From positions 1 through 22,637 of the forward strand of contig CALJKZ010000191.1 in the NCBI GenBank assembly GCA_937983085.1: a stretch of 22,637 nt of DNA, given 5' to 3'. The notes below the pieces were generated by a model, which was not told where the DNA came from, did no database searches, and saw only the letters and a program-made list of their open reading frames with translations. Numbering within the stretch: position 1 is the first letter of the stretch; each line of letters begins with the position of its first letter. Origin of the DNA: an uncultured Gemmatimonadales bacterium. GTDB lineage: Bacteria; Gemmatimonadota; Gemmatimonadetes; Longimicrobiales; Gaopeijiaceae. Positions 8,398-16,824 of this stretch are shown here, piece after piece. Made by a program: the position numbers and the translations under genes.

Positions 8398-8444
8398 TGA
8401 GCAAACCATGGGAATACGATGAAGATTCCTTCATGGTTTGTTCA
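8398..8444. promoter_or_regulatory. Long inverted repeat between divergent pepSY and copC units
   Basis: TGAGCAAACCATG (8398-8410) is complementary to CATGGTTTGTTCA (8432-8444) with one mismatch in 13, which would be a G-U pair in RNA. Inside it GGAAT (8411-8415) pairs with ATTCC (8425-8429). It is in the middle of the 177-base divergent region and is lower in GC than its surroundings. This is a good candidate binding site for a regulator serving both directions. Promoter hexamers could not be chosen with confidence. Confidence 0.5.
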
Positions 8445-8525
8445 CTCGCCGTTCATGGCTCGGACCCCACTTTTCCCTGAAGTGAGTTCCAGCTGAAGTT
8501 CTTTTCCTACGAAGGATGCAGTCCC

Positions 8526-8909
8526 ATGACGAAGATCCTGAGTTCTACAGTTCTCGCCGTCGTTCTCGTCGGCTCCCTCACGGCCGCAACGGCGCTGGAC
8601 ACCCCGCTCCACTTCGCGCTCAGCAAGTCTGCGCCGGAGGCGGATGCAACGGTGGAGGCCCCTTCGGAGATTCGCCTGTGGTTCACCCAAGAGCCCCAGG
8701 AAGGCACCACGTCCATCCGGGTCGTCGAGGCCGCCGATGCGGGCGTGCACGTCATGGAGGTGGCCCAGGACCCCGACGATCCGACTTCGTTCTACGTCCA
8801 GCTTCACGGCACGCTGCCTGCGGGCACCTACACCGTGGCCTGGAGGGGCATGGGCCAGGATGGTCACGTCGTACGGGACTCCTTCGAGTTCACGGTATCA
8901 GCGCACTGA
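8526..8909 (+). CDS. copC: CopC-family periplasmic copper-binding protein
   Basis: A 127-residue periplasmic protein of the CopC beta-barrel family that carries Cu(II) and hands it to CopD. It has a signal peptide (about residues 1-24). H29 in the early LHFALSKSAPEADATV strand and D112/H114 in the terminal QDGH segment are the probable Cu(II) ligands. GTYTVAWRGMGQDGH is the family signature. The usual HAH start of mature CopC is not seen: four residues (DTPL) lie before the first histidine if cleavage occurs after ATAL. The Met-rich Cu(I) loop of some CopC proteins is also missing, which suggests a Cu(II)-only site. GAAGGA lies nine bases upstream of the ATG. copD follows after 38 bases in the same operon. 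Confidence 0.92.
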   Translation: MTKILSSTVLAVVLVGSLTAATALDTPLHFALSKSAPEADATVEAPSEIRLWFTQEPQEGTTSIRVVEAADAGVHVMEVAQDPDDPTSFYVQLHGTLPAGTYTVAWRGMGQDGHVVRDSFEFTVSAH

Positions 8910-8947
8910 GGCGGGCGGTCCGCCACGCTGCAGGGGGTCGGTGACAC

Positions 8948-9838
8948 GTGCTCCTCGACGCACTGACAGGGTGGACGCTCTTCGGCGGTCTTTTCCTGGC
9001 CCTCGGCTCGGTGGTGGGCCGTTGGATCATCGTGCCGGGCGCTTTCGGCGGTGGTGACTCTAGGGCACATCTCCAACGACGGCGCTCGGCGGAAGTAGGC
9101 CTCTGGGGGGCACTCCTCGTCTTGGCAGGTCTCGCGCTCTATCTGATCCGACAGACCCGAGAGTTCCGCGACCCGTTCGCACCGCTGAGCGAGGACATCA
9201 CGCTCCTCATGAGCACGCCCTGGGGAAGCACGTGGATCACGGCAGCCATTGCCGCCGTGCTCCTGGCTGCATCTATGAAGTTGGCTCACTCGGGCCGTGC
9301 TCCGGGCTGGTGGATGGCAACAGCTCTGGCGTTGTCTCTGGCCCTTTTTCCCGGTCTCACCGGTCACGCATCGGCGGCCGACGATCGCGTTCTCGCTCTG
9401 GCGTTGGATCTCCTGCACGTATGGGCTGCCGGCGCCTGGATGGGAGGACTCTCACTGGTCCTCTACCTTGAGACCCGCGCGCGTCACTCGGCCGAGGCCA
9501 CCAGCATTCTCCCGAAGCTGGTTCCCGTTTTCTCACCCGTGGCATTGGCTGCGGTCTCCGCACTGATCGTCACCGGCCTCTACGCGAGTTGGACTCACCT
9601 CGAGAGCGTCGGCGCGTTGATCACGACGAGCTACGGTCGTGTCCTGAGCATCAAGCTGCTGCTGGTCTTGCTCGTGCTCGGCTTGGGAGGCCGCAACTTC
9701 CGACTCCTTACGCCACGCCTCGGATCGGACGCCGGCGATACGGCTATGCGCCGGTCGGCCGCAGCCGAGCTCGCGATCGCTCAACTGGTCTTGATCGTGA
9801 CGGCCGTTTTGGTGCGCACCTCACCCATGGCCCACTGA
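8948..9838 (+). CDS. copD: CopD-family inner-membrane copper transport protein
   Basis: A 296-residue polytopic membrane protein with about eight hydrophobic segments, of the CopD/PcoD family that moves copper between periplasm and cytoplasm with CopC. The conserved LLHVWAAGAWMGGL segment contains H157 and W164, and GLTGHASAAD contains H140; these histidines near membrane faces are the likely copper ligands. The start is taken as GTG at 8948, since the first hydrophobic helix begins straight after it; a G-rich stretch at 8932-8937 is the only possible ribosome-binding site and is weak. It follows copC by 38 bases and precedes the DUF4198-type gene by 24. Direction of transport (import for cuproenzymes or tolerance) is not decided by sequence. 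Confidence 0.9.
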   Translation: MLLDALTGWTLFGGLFLALGSVVGRWIIVPGAFGGGDSRAHLQRRRSAEVGLWGALLVLAGLALYLIRQTREFRDPFAPLSEDITLLMSTPWGSTWITAAIAAVLLAASMKLAHSGRAPGWWMATALALSLALFPGLTGHASAADDRVLALALDLLHVWAAGAWMGGLSLVLYLETRARHSAEATSILPKLVPVFSPVALAAVSALIVTGLYASWTHLESVGALITTSYGRVLSIKLLLVLLVLGLGGRNFRLLTPRLGSDAGDTAMRRSAAAELAIAQLVLIVTAVLVRTSPMAH

Positions 9839-9862
9839 CACCCCACCCACCCCACGACCTCC

Positions 9863-10690
9863 ATGAACATGACCCGGATCGCAGCATCCACCCTCGTCTT
9901 CTTCGCCCTTCTGGCCACCCCCCTCCTGTCGCATGACTTCTGGCTCATTCCCAACGCGTTCGAGGTGGAGGAAGGGGAAGAACTCAGAGTGCTCGGTCAG
10001 ACGAGCAGCGAGTTCCCCACCACCCTGAGCGCGGTTACGCCGGATCGCATCGCGCACGCCGAGTTGGTGATGAACGGGGGGAGCGAAGTCATCGAGTCAC
10101 TCGGAGTGTCAGGCAACTCGCTGGTGCTATCGCATCGCCCCGGCAGGACCGGCCAGGGTATCGTCGCGGTACGGGTACACCCGCGGAACATCCCCGAGTC
10201 CCCGGAAAGCTTCCGTCACTACCTCCAGATCGAAGGAGCTCCCGAGGCCCTGGAGCGCTATGAGCGCGAGGGACTCCTTCCGACGGACAGTATCGTCCGG
10301 CGCTACGCGAAGTACGCCAAGACCCTCGTGTCAGTAGGTAGGAATGGACCGGCGGCATACGGCGAGGTGGTGGACCACCCGTTGGAGTTCGTTCCCCTCG
10401 CCGACCCTGAGAGTGTCTCGTCCGGCGAGTCCCTCGCGTTCAGAATGCTTCTCCTTGGGGAGCCCGTTGCACATGCCCGGGGCCACGCCAGCGTCGCCGT
10501 GTCGACACAAGCGGGTTCCGCGTACGACGAGGCAGAGTTCGAGACTGACGAATCTGGCGAGTTCACGGTCCGTGTGAGAGGGTCGGGTATCTGGAACGTA
10601 CGCGCCCTTTACATCCTCCCGGCGCCGGAAGGCTCCGGCGCCGACTGGGACGTCCATTGGGCCACGTTCGTCTGGCGAGTGGAGGGATAG
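9863..10690 (+). CDS. DUF4198-type secreted metal-associated protein
   Basis: A 275-residue exported protein. The signal peptide ends near LLS and the mature chain begins with H24-D25-F26-W27-L, the HDFW start typical of the DUF4198 (COG5266) family, whose members are found beside nickel, cobalt and copper transport genes. An N-terminal histidine with adjacent acidic residue is well suited to bind a metal through the free amine. The C-terminal half carries a DESGEFTVRVRGSGIWNVRALY strand pattern of an Ig- or transthyretin-like fold. As third gene of the copC-copD unit it is likely a periplasmic metal-binding partner for CopD. No Shine-Dalgarno sequence is seen; the start could be the first or third residue (MNM). 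Confidence 0.8.
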   Translation: MNMTRIAASTLVFFALLATPLLSHDFWLIPNAFEVEEGEELRVLGQTSSEFPTTLSAVTPDRIAHAELVMNGGSEVIESLGVSGNSLVLSHRPGRTGQGIVAVRVHPRNIPESPESFRHYLQIEGAPEALERYEREGLLPTDSIVRRYAKYAKTLVSVGRNGPAAYGEVVDHPLEFVPLADPESVSSGESLAFRMLLLGEPVAHARGHASVAVSTQAGSAYDEAEFETDESGEFTVRVRGSGIWNVRALYILPAPEGSGADWDVHWATFVWRVEG

Positions 10691-10801
10691 ACGGGGCGGC
10701 GGGCTCTCTCATCACACCCGTGTTTCAGGGACGATCACCGTGGAGTCCGGCGGGCAAGTTCGCTGGCTCACACCCACGGAGTCCGGCACGGGCCTGAGCT
10801 T

Positions 10802-13800
10802 CTAACGTTGCCCTCGGACCTTTCTAGATGGAGTGGCTCGAAGCCAAGCCTCCCGCAACTGCCGTTCACGCCACAGGGCGTAGAGCGCTGGCACGACCAA
10901 CAGCGTGAGCACTGTCGCCGACACCATCCCGCCGACCATGGGCGCCGCGATACGCTGCATGACCGTCGCCCCGGTTCCGCCTCCCCAAAGAATGGGCAGG
11001 AGCCCGGCGATGATGGCCGTGGCAGTCATCAGGACCGGCCGCACCCGTTCGCCGGCCCCTTCGCGGACCGCATCGAACAGTTCGTCCCGGTTCCGCAGCC
11101 GTCCCTCGCGCTCCCGCCGGTGATAGGCCTCATCGAGGTACACGAGAAGGACCACTGCGATCTCCGCTGCCACACCCGCCAGGGCGATGAGCCCGACCCA
11201 TACAGGAACCGACAGGTTGTAGCCGACAACCCAGAGCAGCCAGACGCTACCCACTAGCGCGAAGGGAACCGAGACCATGACGATGAGACTCTCGGTGACA
11301 CTCCGAAAGTTGATGTAGAGCAGCAGGAAAATGATGACTAGTGTGATTGGAACGACGACGCGCAACGTCCGATTCGCCCGCTGCATCGCCTCGAACTGAC
11401 CGGACCATTCGATGCGGTAGCCGGCCGGCAGCTCCAGGCGCTCCGACAGCAGCGTTCTCGCCTCCTGGACGTAAGTCCCAACGTCGCGGTTCCGGACGTC
11501 GACGTACACGAGGCTCGTCAACGCCGCGTTCTCGCTCTTGATCATCGGCGGTCCTCCGCTGAAGCGGATGTCGGCAAGCTGGCCCAAGGGCACTTGGGCA
11601 CCACCCGGAGTGGCCACGAGAATCCGACCTATGGCGTCGGGACTGTTCCGGAGCTCACGGGCGTACCTGACGTTCACGCTGTATCGCTCCCGCCCTTGGA
11701 CAGTCCGCGTCACGTTCATGCCCCCGACCGCGGCCATGATCGTATGCTGGACCTGAGACATGGACAGTCCGTACCGGGCCGCCACTTCACGCCTCACCTC
11801 GATCTCCAGGTATCGACCCCCAATGGCACGCTCGGCGAAGACCGAAGTCGTACCGTCGATGAGAGGCAGGAGTCCTTCTATGTCCTGGCCGATCGCTTCC
11901 AGCGTGGTCAGCTCGGGTCCGAAGATCTTTATCCCCACCGGCGTCTTTATCCCGGTGGCCAGCATGTCGAGTCGGTTCTTGATGGGCATCGACCACATGT
12001 TCGCGACGCCCGGGGTATGTACCGCGGCGTCCATCTCGGCCACCAGTGAGTCGTAGTCGACACCGGCGCGCCACTCTTCCTCCGGCTTGAGAATGGCCAC
12101 GGACTCGAGCATGGAGAGGGGTGCCGGATCGGTGGCTGTATTGGCCCTGCCAGCCTTGCCGAGCACCATCTCCACCTCGGGGAGCGAGGCCATGGCGCGA
12201 TCACGCTGTTGGAGCATCCGCTTGACCTGGGCCGTACCGACGCCCGGAAACACCGAAGGCATGTCCATGATGGAGCCCTCGATAAGAGGGGGCATGAACT
12301 CGCTACCGAGGCGGTTGTAGGGCAACAGAGTTACGAGGAAGACTGCCAACGCCCCTCCGAGCACGAAGGCCCGATGACGGAGCACGAAAGCGAGCGTAGG
12401 CCGGTAGAGCCTGAGCGCGACCCGGTTCACCGGGTTCTCGCGCTCAGGACGTACCTTACCCCGTATGAACGTACCCATCGCCACCGGCACGAGCGTGATG
12501 GCGAGCAGCGCCGACGCAGCCATCGCCAGCGTCTTGGTCAAGGCTAGCGGCCTGAAGAGCCGTCCCTCCTGGGCACCCAATGCGAAGATGGGGAGAAAGC
12601 TCAAAGTGATGATGAGAAGGGAGACGAAGAGCGCGGGGCCAACTTCCTTCGACGCGTCAGTTGCAAGCTGCCACGGAGTCCGCCCGCCTCCGGTCCGCTC
12701 GTCACGCTCCATGTGCTTGTGCATGTTCTCGATCATGACGATGGCCGCATCGACCATGGCGCCGAGAGCAATGGCGATTCCCCCGAGACTCATGATGTTG
12801 GCGTTGACGCCGAGCCAGCGCATCACGAGGAACGACATGAGTACACCGATGGGAAGCGTGATGATGGCGACCAGAGCACTGCGGGCGTGCATGAGGAAGA
12901 CGATGGCCACGAAGGCGACGATGAGGCTCTCTTCGAGAAGCTTCTCTCGCAGCGTGTCGATGGCCCGATGGATGAGATCGCTCCGGTCGTAGCCCACCAC
13001 GATCTCGACGCCTTCCGGTAGGGCCCTCTGGATCTCAACCATCCGATCCTTCACCCCCTCGATCACCTCGAGCGGGTTCTCACCGAAGCGCATGACGACA
13101 AATCCGCTGGTTACCTCGCCCTGACGGATCTCGCCATCCTCTCCACGCACCACGAAGTCGGCGATGCCCCTCCGGATTTCGGGTCCGAGATGGACGCGGG
13201 CGACGTCTCGCACCGTGATAGGCGTACCTCCGGGTCCGAAGCCAACCGCGACGGCTTCCACATCCTCCACCGATCCCAGGTACCCGAGCCCGCGTACCAT
13301 GTACTCGCTCCCTCCAAGCTCCAGCACCCGTCCGCCGACGTCCAGATTGGACTCACGCAGGGCCGCAAGTACACGGGAGACCGGGATGTTGTAGGCCAAG
13401 AGGCGTTCGGGCTCGAGCTCTACCTGGTACTGTTTCTCGAACCCCCCCAGCGTCGCGATCTCGCTCACGCCGGGAACGGCCGTCAGCTGGTAGCGCACGT
13501 ACCAGTCCTGCAGGCTCCTCAGCTCCGCGTTGTCATACGCGCCACTTCGGTCCAAGAGCACGTACTGCATCACCCAGCCGACCCCGGTGGCGTCGGGTCC
13601 GAGCTGGGGTTGTACTCCATCCGGGAGCGCGTCGCCCATCCCGTTCAGGTACTCGAGCACGCGGGAGCGGGCCCAGTAGATGTCCACACCGTCCTCGAAG
13701 ACGATGTATACGAAGGAGCGGCCGAACTGGCTGATGCCGCGCACATATTTGGTGTCAGGCACCTTCAACAACTCTGTTGAGAGCGGATAGGTGACCTGGT

Positions 13801-13987
13801 CCTCTATGACCTGCGGGGCCTGCCCTCTCCACTCCGTCTGGACGATGACCTGCACGTCCGAAAGGTCGGGGATTGCGTCCACGGGCGTGGTGAGCATCGC
13901 CCAGCTCCCGAACCCCACGACCGCCACGGTCCCAAGGATCACGAAGAGCTGGTTTTCCACGGACCATTCGCTGATGCGCATGAGCAT
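10802..13987 (-). CDS. cusA: CusA-type Cu(I)/Ag(I) RND efflux pump
   Basis: The inner-membrane proton-driven pump of a tripartite heavy-metal efflux system. The 1061-residue product has the full RND length. D413 in GAMVDAAIVMIEN of TM4 is the proton-relay aspartate, preceded by NIMSLGGIAIALG. The three metal-binding methionines of E. coli CusA are matched by M576 (DMPS), M626 (LSML) and M675 (LDML), with the same 50- and 49-residue spacing, so the cargo is monovalent Cu or Ag, not Zn/Co. Start is the first ATG (13987), one base after the cusB stop and seven bases behind GGAGGG; a second ATG two codons later is possible. It is the last gene of the tolC-cusB-cusA run. Between its end and the convergent DUF4198-type gene (10691-10801) I see no clear terminator. 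Confidence 0.96.
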   Translation of the reverse strand: MLMRISEWSVENQLFVILGTVAVVGFGSWAMLTTPVDAIPDLSDVQVIVQTEWRGQAPQVIEDQVTYPLSTELLKVPDTKYVRGISQFGRSFVYIVFEDGVDIYWARSRVLEYLNGMGDALPDGVQPQLGPDATGVGWVMQYVLLDRSGAYDNAELRSLQDWYVRYQLTAVPGVSEIATLGGFEKQYQVELEPERLLAYNIPVSRVLAALRESNLDVGGRVLELGGSEYMVRGLGYLGSVEDVEAVAVGFGPGGTPITVRDVARVHLGPEIRRGIADFVVRGEDGEIRQGEVTSGFVVMRFGENPLEVIEGVKDRMVEIQRALPEGVEIVVGYDRSDLIHRAIDTLREKLLEESLIVAFVAIVFLMHARSALVAIITLPIGVLMSFLVMRWLGVNANIMSLGGIAIALGAMVDAAIVMIENMHKHMERDERTGGGRTPWQLATDASKEVGPALFVSLLIITLSFLPIFALGAQEGRLFRPLALTKTLAMAASALLAITLVPVAMGTFIRGKVRPERENPVNRVALRLYRPTLAFVLRHRAFVLGGALAVFLVTLLPYNRLGSEFMPPLIEGSIMDMPSVFPGVGTAQVKRMLQQRDRAMASLPEVEMVLGKAGRANTATDPAPLSMLESVAILKPEEEWRAGVDYDSLVAEMDAAVHTPGVANMWSMPIKNRLDMLATGIKTPVGIKIFGPELTTLEAIGQDIEGLLPLIDGTTSVFAERAIGGRYLEIEVRREVAARYGLSMSQVQHTIMAAVGGMNVTRTVQGRERYSVNVRYARELRNSPDAIGRILVATPGGAQVPLGQLADIRFSGGPPMIKSENAALTSLVYVDVRNRDVGTYVQEARTLLSERLELPAGYRIEWSGQFEAMQRANRTLRVVVPITLVIIFLLLYINFRSVTESLIVMVSVPFALVGSVWLLWVVGYNLSVPVWVGLIALAGVAAEIAVVLLVYLDEAYHRREREGRLRNRDELFDAVREGAGERVRPVLMTATAIIAGLLPILWGGGTGATVMQRIAAPMVGGMVSATVLTLLVVPALYALWRERQLREAWLRATPSRKVRGQR

Positions 13988-13988
13988 G

Positions 13989-15305
13989 TCACCGCCCTCC
14001 CATGGTGTCAGAGGTCATCGTGTCGGTGGTCATGCTGCTGTCCATCGGTCCTATCGGCCGGTCGCCACCCCTCCTCATGCCGCCCATCTCCATTCCCTCC
14101 ATGTCCATGCCCTCCATGTCGGACATGTTCATCTGGGCCATCATGGCCTGCATCACCTCGGCGAGGTTCGACTCGGAGTCGAGGAGGAACTGTGCGGACG
14201 TCACGACACGATGACCCGGCTCGACACCCGAAACGATCTCCACGTTGTTCCCGCCGCGAGCTCCCACGACGACCTCATGGGGCATAAGCTCGCCTCCGCC
14301 CATGTCGACGAAGACCAAGGCGCGCTCTCCCGAATGGAGAACCGCCGATGCAGGCACCGTGAGCGTTTCTCCTATCCGGGCGATCAGGCGGACGGTGGCA
14401 TACATCCCCGGCTTCAGACGCCCGTCGGAGTTGGCCAGGGTGACGCGGGCACGCATGGATCGAGTTCGGTCCTCCAAGGTCGGATAGACATACTCGACCC
14501 GGCCGGTGAGCGTCCGACCCGGGAGGGCGCTTACGGTGATCTCGGCCTCCATCCCCTCGTGGATCAGCCCCGCGTCGGCCTCGAAGACTTCGACGTTCAG
14601 CCACACCTCGGAGAGGTCGGCAATCATGTAGAGGTTGGCACCGGGCTCGAACGCCTGGCCCTCGACGACGTCCTTCTCCATGACGATACCCGCCATGGGC
14701 GCCTCGAGGGTCAGCGTCTTGCGTACCTCTCCCGTCTCCACGAGTCGCTCTATCTGCTCGTTTGAGATGTCCCAGTAGGCCAGGCGCCGCCGGGCCGAGG
14801 CGACAAGGTCGCGGGCGCCCTCGCCAATAGCGGCGAAAGAACGGTCGCCGACCCCATCCGCCAGCCGTGCCGCCACGAGCAGCTCCTCCTGCGCGGTGAC
14901 CAGGTCGGGAGAGTAGACCTCAAGCAGCGGCTCGCCCCGCCGGACCGTCTGACCCGTGAAATCGACGTGCAGCTTGTCGACCCAGCCGCCGAACTTGGAG
15001 GAAACGTAGGACATGCGCGTCTCGTCGAAGTCGACGACACCCACGGACCGGATGGTCCGGGTGAGGGGCCGTACCGCGGCCGTGCCGAAGGTGATGCCAG
15101 AGGTCGCCACCCCGTCCCCGGCGAGGCGAATGGTGCCGCCCAGGGCCATGCCTTCCATGTCCTGCATGCCCTCGGCGTCCATTTCGGGCATGTCGTCCAT
15201 GGGGTTTCCGTCGTCCCACGCGCGGCCCACGGCGATTCCGATGGCGAGAGCCACCACGAAGCCCAGTGTTCCCACGGTCAGTACCTTCGTCTGGTCCTTG
15301 TTCAT
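13989..15305 (-). CDS. cusB: CusB-like periplasmic adaptor with methionine-rich ends
   Basis: The membrane-fusion adaptor linking CusA to the outer-membrane channel, 438 residues. After an N-terminal membrane anchor (about 8-27) comes a Met-rich stretch, residues 36-53 with six Met (including EGMQDMEGM). Then follow the barrel-sandwich and hairpin regions (SKFGGWVDKLHVDFTGQTV; APMAGIVMEKDVVEGQ) and the beta-barrel (VWLNVEVFEADAGL). The last 55 residues contain 15 Met, with DMEGM repeats, and are predicted to be disordered. In E. coli, N-terminal Met of CusB bind Cu(I)/Ag(I) and CusF delivers metal; here no cusF is present and the C-terminal tail may replace it. Its ATG overlaps the tolC-type stop in ATGA, and cusA follows after one base. 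Confidence 0.93.
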   Translation of the reverse strand: MNKDQTKVLTVGTLGFVVALAIGIAVGRAWDDGNPMDDMPEMDAEGMQDMEGMALGGTIRLAGDGVATSGITFGTAAVRPLTRTIRSVGVVDFDETRMSYVSSKFGGWVDKLHVDFTGQTVRRGEPLLEVYSPDLVTAQEELLVAARLADGVGDRSFAAIGEGARDLVASARRRLAYWDISNEQIERLVETGEVRKTLTLEAPMAGIVMEKDVVEGQAFEPGANLYMIADLSEVWLNVEVFEADAGLIHEGMEAEITVSALPGRTLTGRVEYVYPTLEDRTRSMRARVTLANSDGRLKPGMYATVRLIARIGETLTVPASAVLHSGERALVFVDMGGGELMPHEVVVGARGGNNVEIVSGVEPGHRVVTSAQFLLDSESNLAEVMQAMMAQMNMSDMEGMDMEGMEMGGMRRGGDRPIGPMDSSMTTDTMTSDTMGGR

Positions 15306-16702
15306 CGGAGCACCTCCGTGCCCACGGCGCGCTCGAGCGCGGCGAGATTCTGTGCGAAGTCGGTGACGAGTCGGTGCTGATCCAACTCGTGTCGGTACAG
15401 TGTCACCTGCGCGTCGAGAAGGCTGAGGAAGTCCACCCCCCCGACCCGATACGCGGACGTAGTCGACGAAAGCCCGGCCCGGGCCTGGGGTAGAATTCCG
15501 GCGTCGAGGAGCACGATCTGCTCGCGAGCGCGACGGAGTTCGGCCACTAGTGACGCGATCTCGGCGTTGAGCCCGTCCACCATCTCCCGGTGCCGCGCCC
15601 GCCGCTCGTCGAGGACCGCCGACTGCTCCACCACACCCTGGCTCTGCTTGCGCCCCGCGAAGATCGGAACTGGTGCTGAGACCATGACGTTGAAGAAGTC
15701 GGACAAGCCGGCTCGGCGACTGTACCCTGCCGTGACGGCGAAGTCGGGCAGAGAAGCCTTCCTGGCGAGTGCTACGGACCGCTCCTGAGCAGCGATGCGG
15801 CGCAGCTCGGCCTGGATCATCGGACTGTGGTCCAACGCCAGCGCTTGGAGGTCGGCGACAGTTGGCAACGTACCCGCCACCCTCGAACCTGCCCCTGCCG
15901 TGATGGAAGGGTCTCCCTCCGCCAGATCCCCGGGAAACAGGTCAGAGAGGGCCGAGGACTCGAAGCGGGGCCCATCGCGTGCCCCGACCGTCGCCGCCAT
16001 CCGTACCCGCTCTGGAAGCTCGTCGGCCGCGAGCACCGCATCCATCGGACCTCCGAGTAGCGCTTCGAGACGCGCCAACTCGGCTTCCCTCCGCTCCTCC
16101 AGGCCGATCACCTGCTCGGTCAGCCGCGTCCGCTCGACCTGTGCCTTCAGCACGTCCGACTGCCCACCCACCCCTACTCCGTACCGAGTCGACGTGAGTT
16201 CGGCGAAGTCGCCGAGGACCGTCTCGTTACGGCGAGTGACCTCCAACGCCCGCTCGACGAAGAAGATCCGGTAGTACGCCACCTCCACCTCCGCCGCCAC
16301 GCGGTCCCGCACTCGCTGAACCTCCCATGCGGCAGCCTCAGCCCGCAGCCGCGCCACATCTTCCGCGACGCTCAGCTTCCCCGGCCAAAGCAATCTCGCC
16401 CCGAGCTGGATCTGCATCATCGTCATCATGTCGCCCCGTAGGCCAGGTTCGGCCACAGGCACATTCATGAATCCGACACCCAGTGTGGGATCGGGGAGTG
16501 CGCCGGCCTGGGGCACCCGCGCCAACGCAGCATTGGCCGCATGCCGCGCGGTCGCGATCTCGGCGTTCGCCGTGTCGGCGATGGCCAGGAGTCGAGTAAG
16601 TTCGTGCGTCTCCGCTCGTTCTTGCGTGTGAGCGGGAGTCGGGCTGGGCCCGTCCACCACCACCCAGGCGGTTGCCAGCACGATAATCGTCGTGCGAATC
16701 AT
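15302..16702 (-). CDS. TolC/CusC-family outer-membrane efflux channel
   Basis: The outer-membrane duct of the Cus-type pump, 466 residues. It starts with a signal peptide ending near PTPAHT and lacks the lipobox cysteine found in E. coli CusC. The two repeated coiled-coil halves of the OEP family are visible: residues about 38-210 (TANAEIATARHAANAAL ... RRNETVLGDFAELTSTRYGVG ... RTRLTEQVIGLEERREAELARL) and about 285-460 (MIQAELRRIAAQERSVALARKASLPDFAVTAGY ... AYRVGGVDFLSLLDAQVTLY). The GDMMTMMQIQ segment near 90 is unusually Met-rich and would lie in the first barrel strand region. Stop overlaps the cusB start (ATGA), so the three genes are translationally coupled. GAAGGAA lies about ten bases before the ATG. 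Confidence 0.93.
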   Translation of the reverse strand: MIRTTIIVLATAWVVVDGPSPTPAHTQERAETHELTRLLAIADTANAEIATARHAANAALARVPQAGALPDPTLGVGFMNVPVAEPGLRGDMMTMMQIQLGARLLWPGKLSVAEDVARLRAEAAAWEVQRVRDRVAAEVEVAYYRIFFVERALEVTRRNETVLGDFAELTSTRYGVGVGGQSDVLKAQVERTRLTEQVIGLEERREAELARLEALLGGPMDAVLAADELPERVRMAATVGARDGPRFESSALSDLFPGDLAEGDPSITAGAGSRVAGTLPTVADLQALALDHSPMIQAELRRIAAQERSVALARKASLPDFAVTAGYSRRAGLSDFFNVMVSAPVPIFAGRKQSQGVVEQSAVLDERRARHREMVDGLNAEIASLVAELRRAREQIVLLDAGILPQARAGLSSTTSAYRVGGVDFLSLLDAQVTLYRHELDQHRLVTDFAQNLAALERAVGTEVLR

Positions 16703-16744
16703 GTCGTGAGTTCCTTCTAGTAGTCCATATCAACGGGTCGCATG

Positions 16745-16761
16745 GCACCGGGTCGCGGTGC
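16745..16761 (-). other. Small hairpin in the leader of the tolC-type gene
   Basis: GCACC and GGTGC flank a seven-base loop within the 122-base gap before the tolC-type gene. It lacks a U-tract, so it is more likely a mild attenuation or mRNA-stability element than a terminator. The rest of the gap shows no clear promoter. Confidence 0.25.
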
Positions 16762-16824
16762 GCTAGCGAATCGCGTCTCGTGTCGCTTGAGATTCGGGGC
16801 CGACAAGACGCCGGCCCGCGAGGA

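Noticed and set aside
10742..10787. Direct repeat GGAGTCCGGC at 10742 and 10778
   Set aside because: Two ten-base GC-rich copies in a short gap between convergent genes; too short to claim an element or function.
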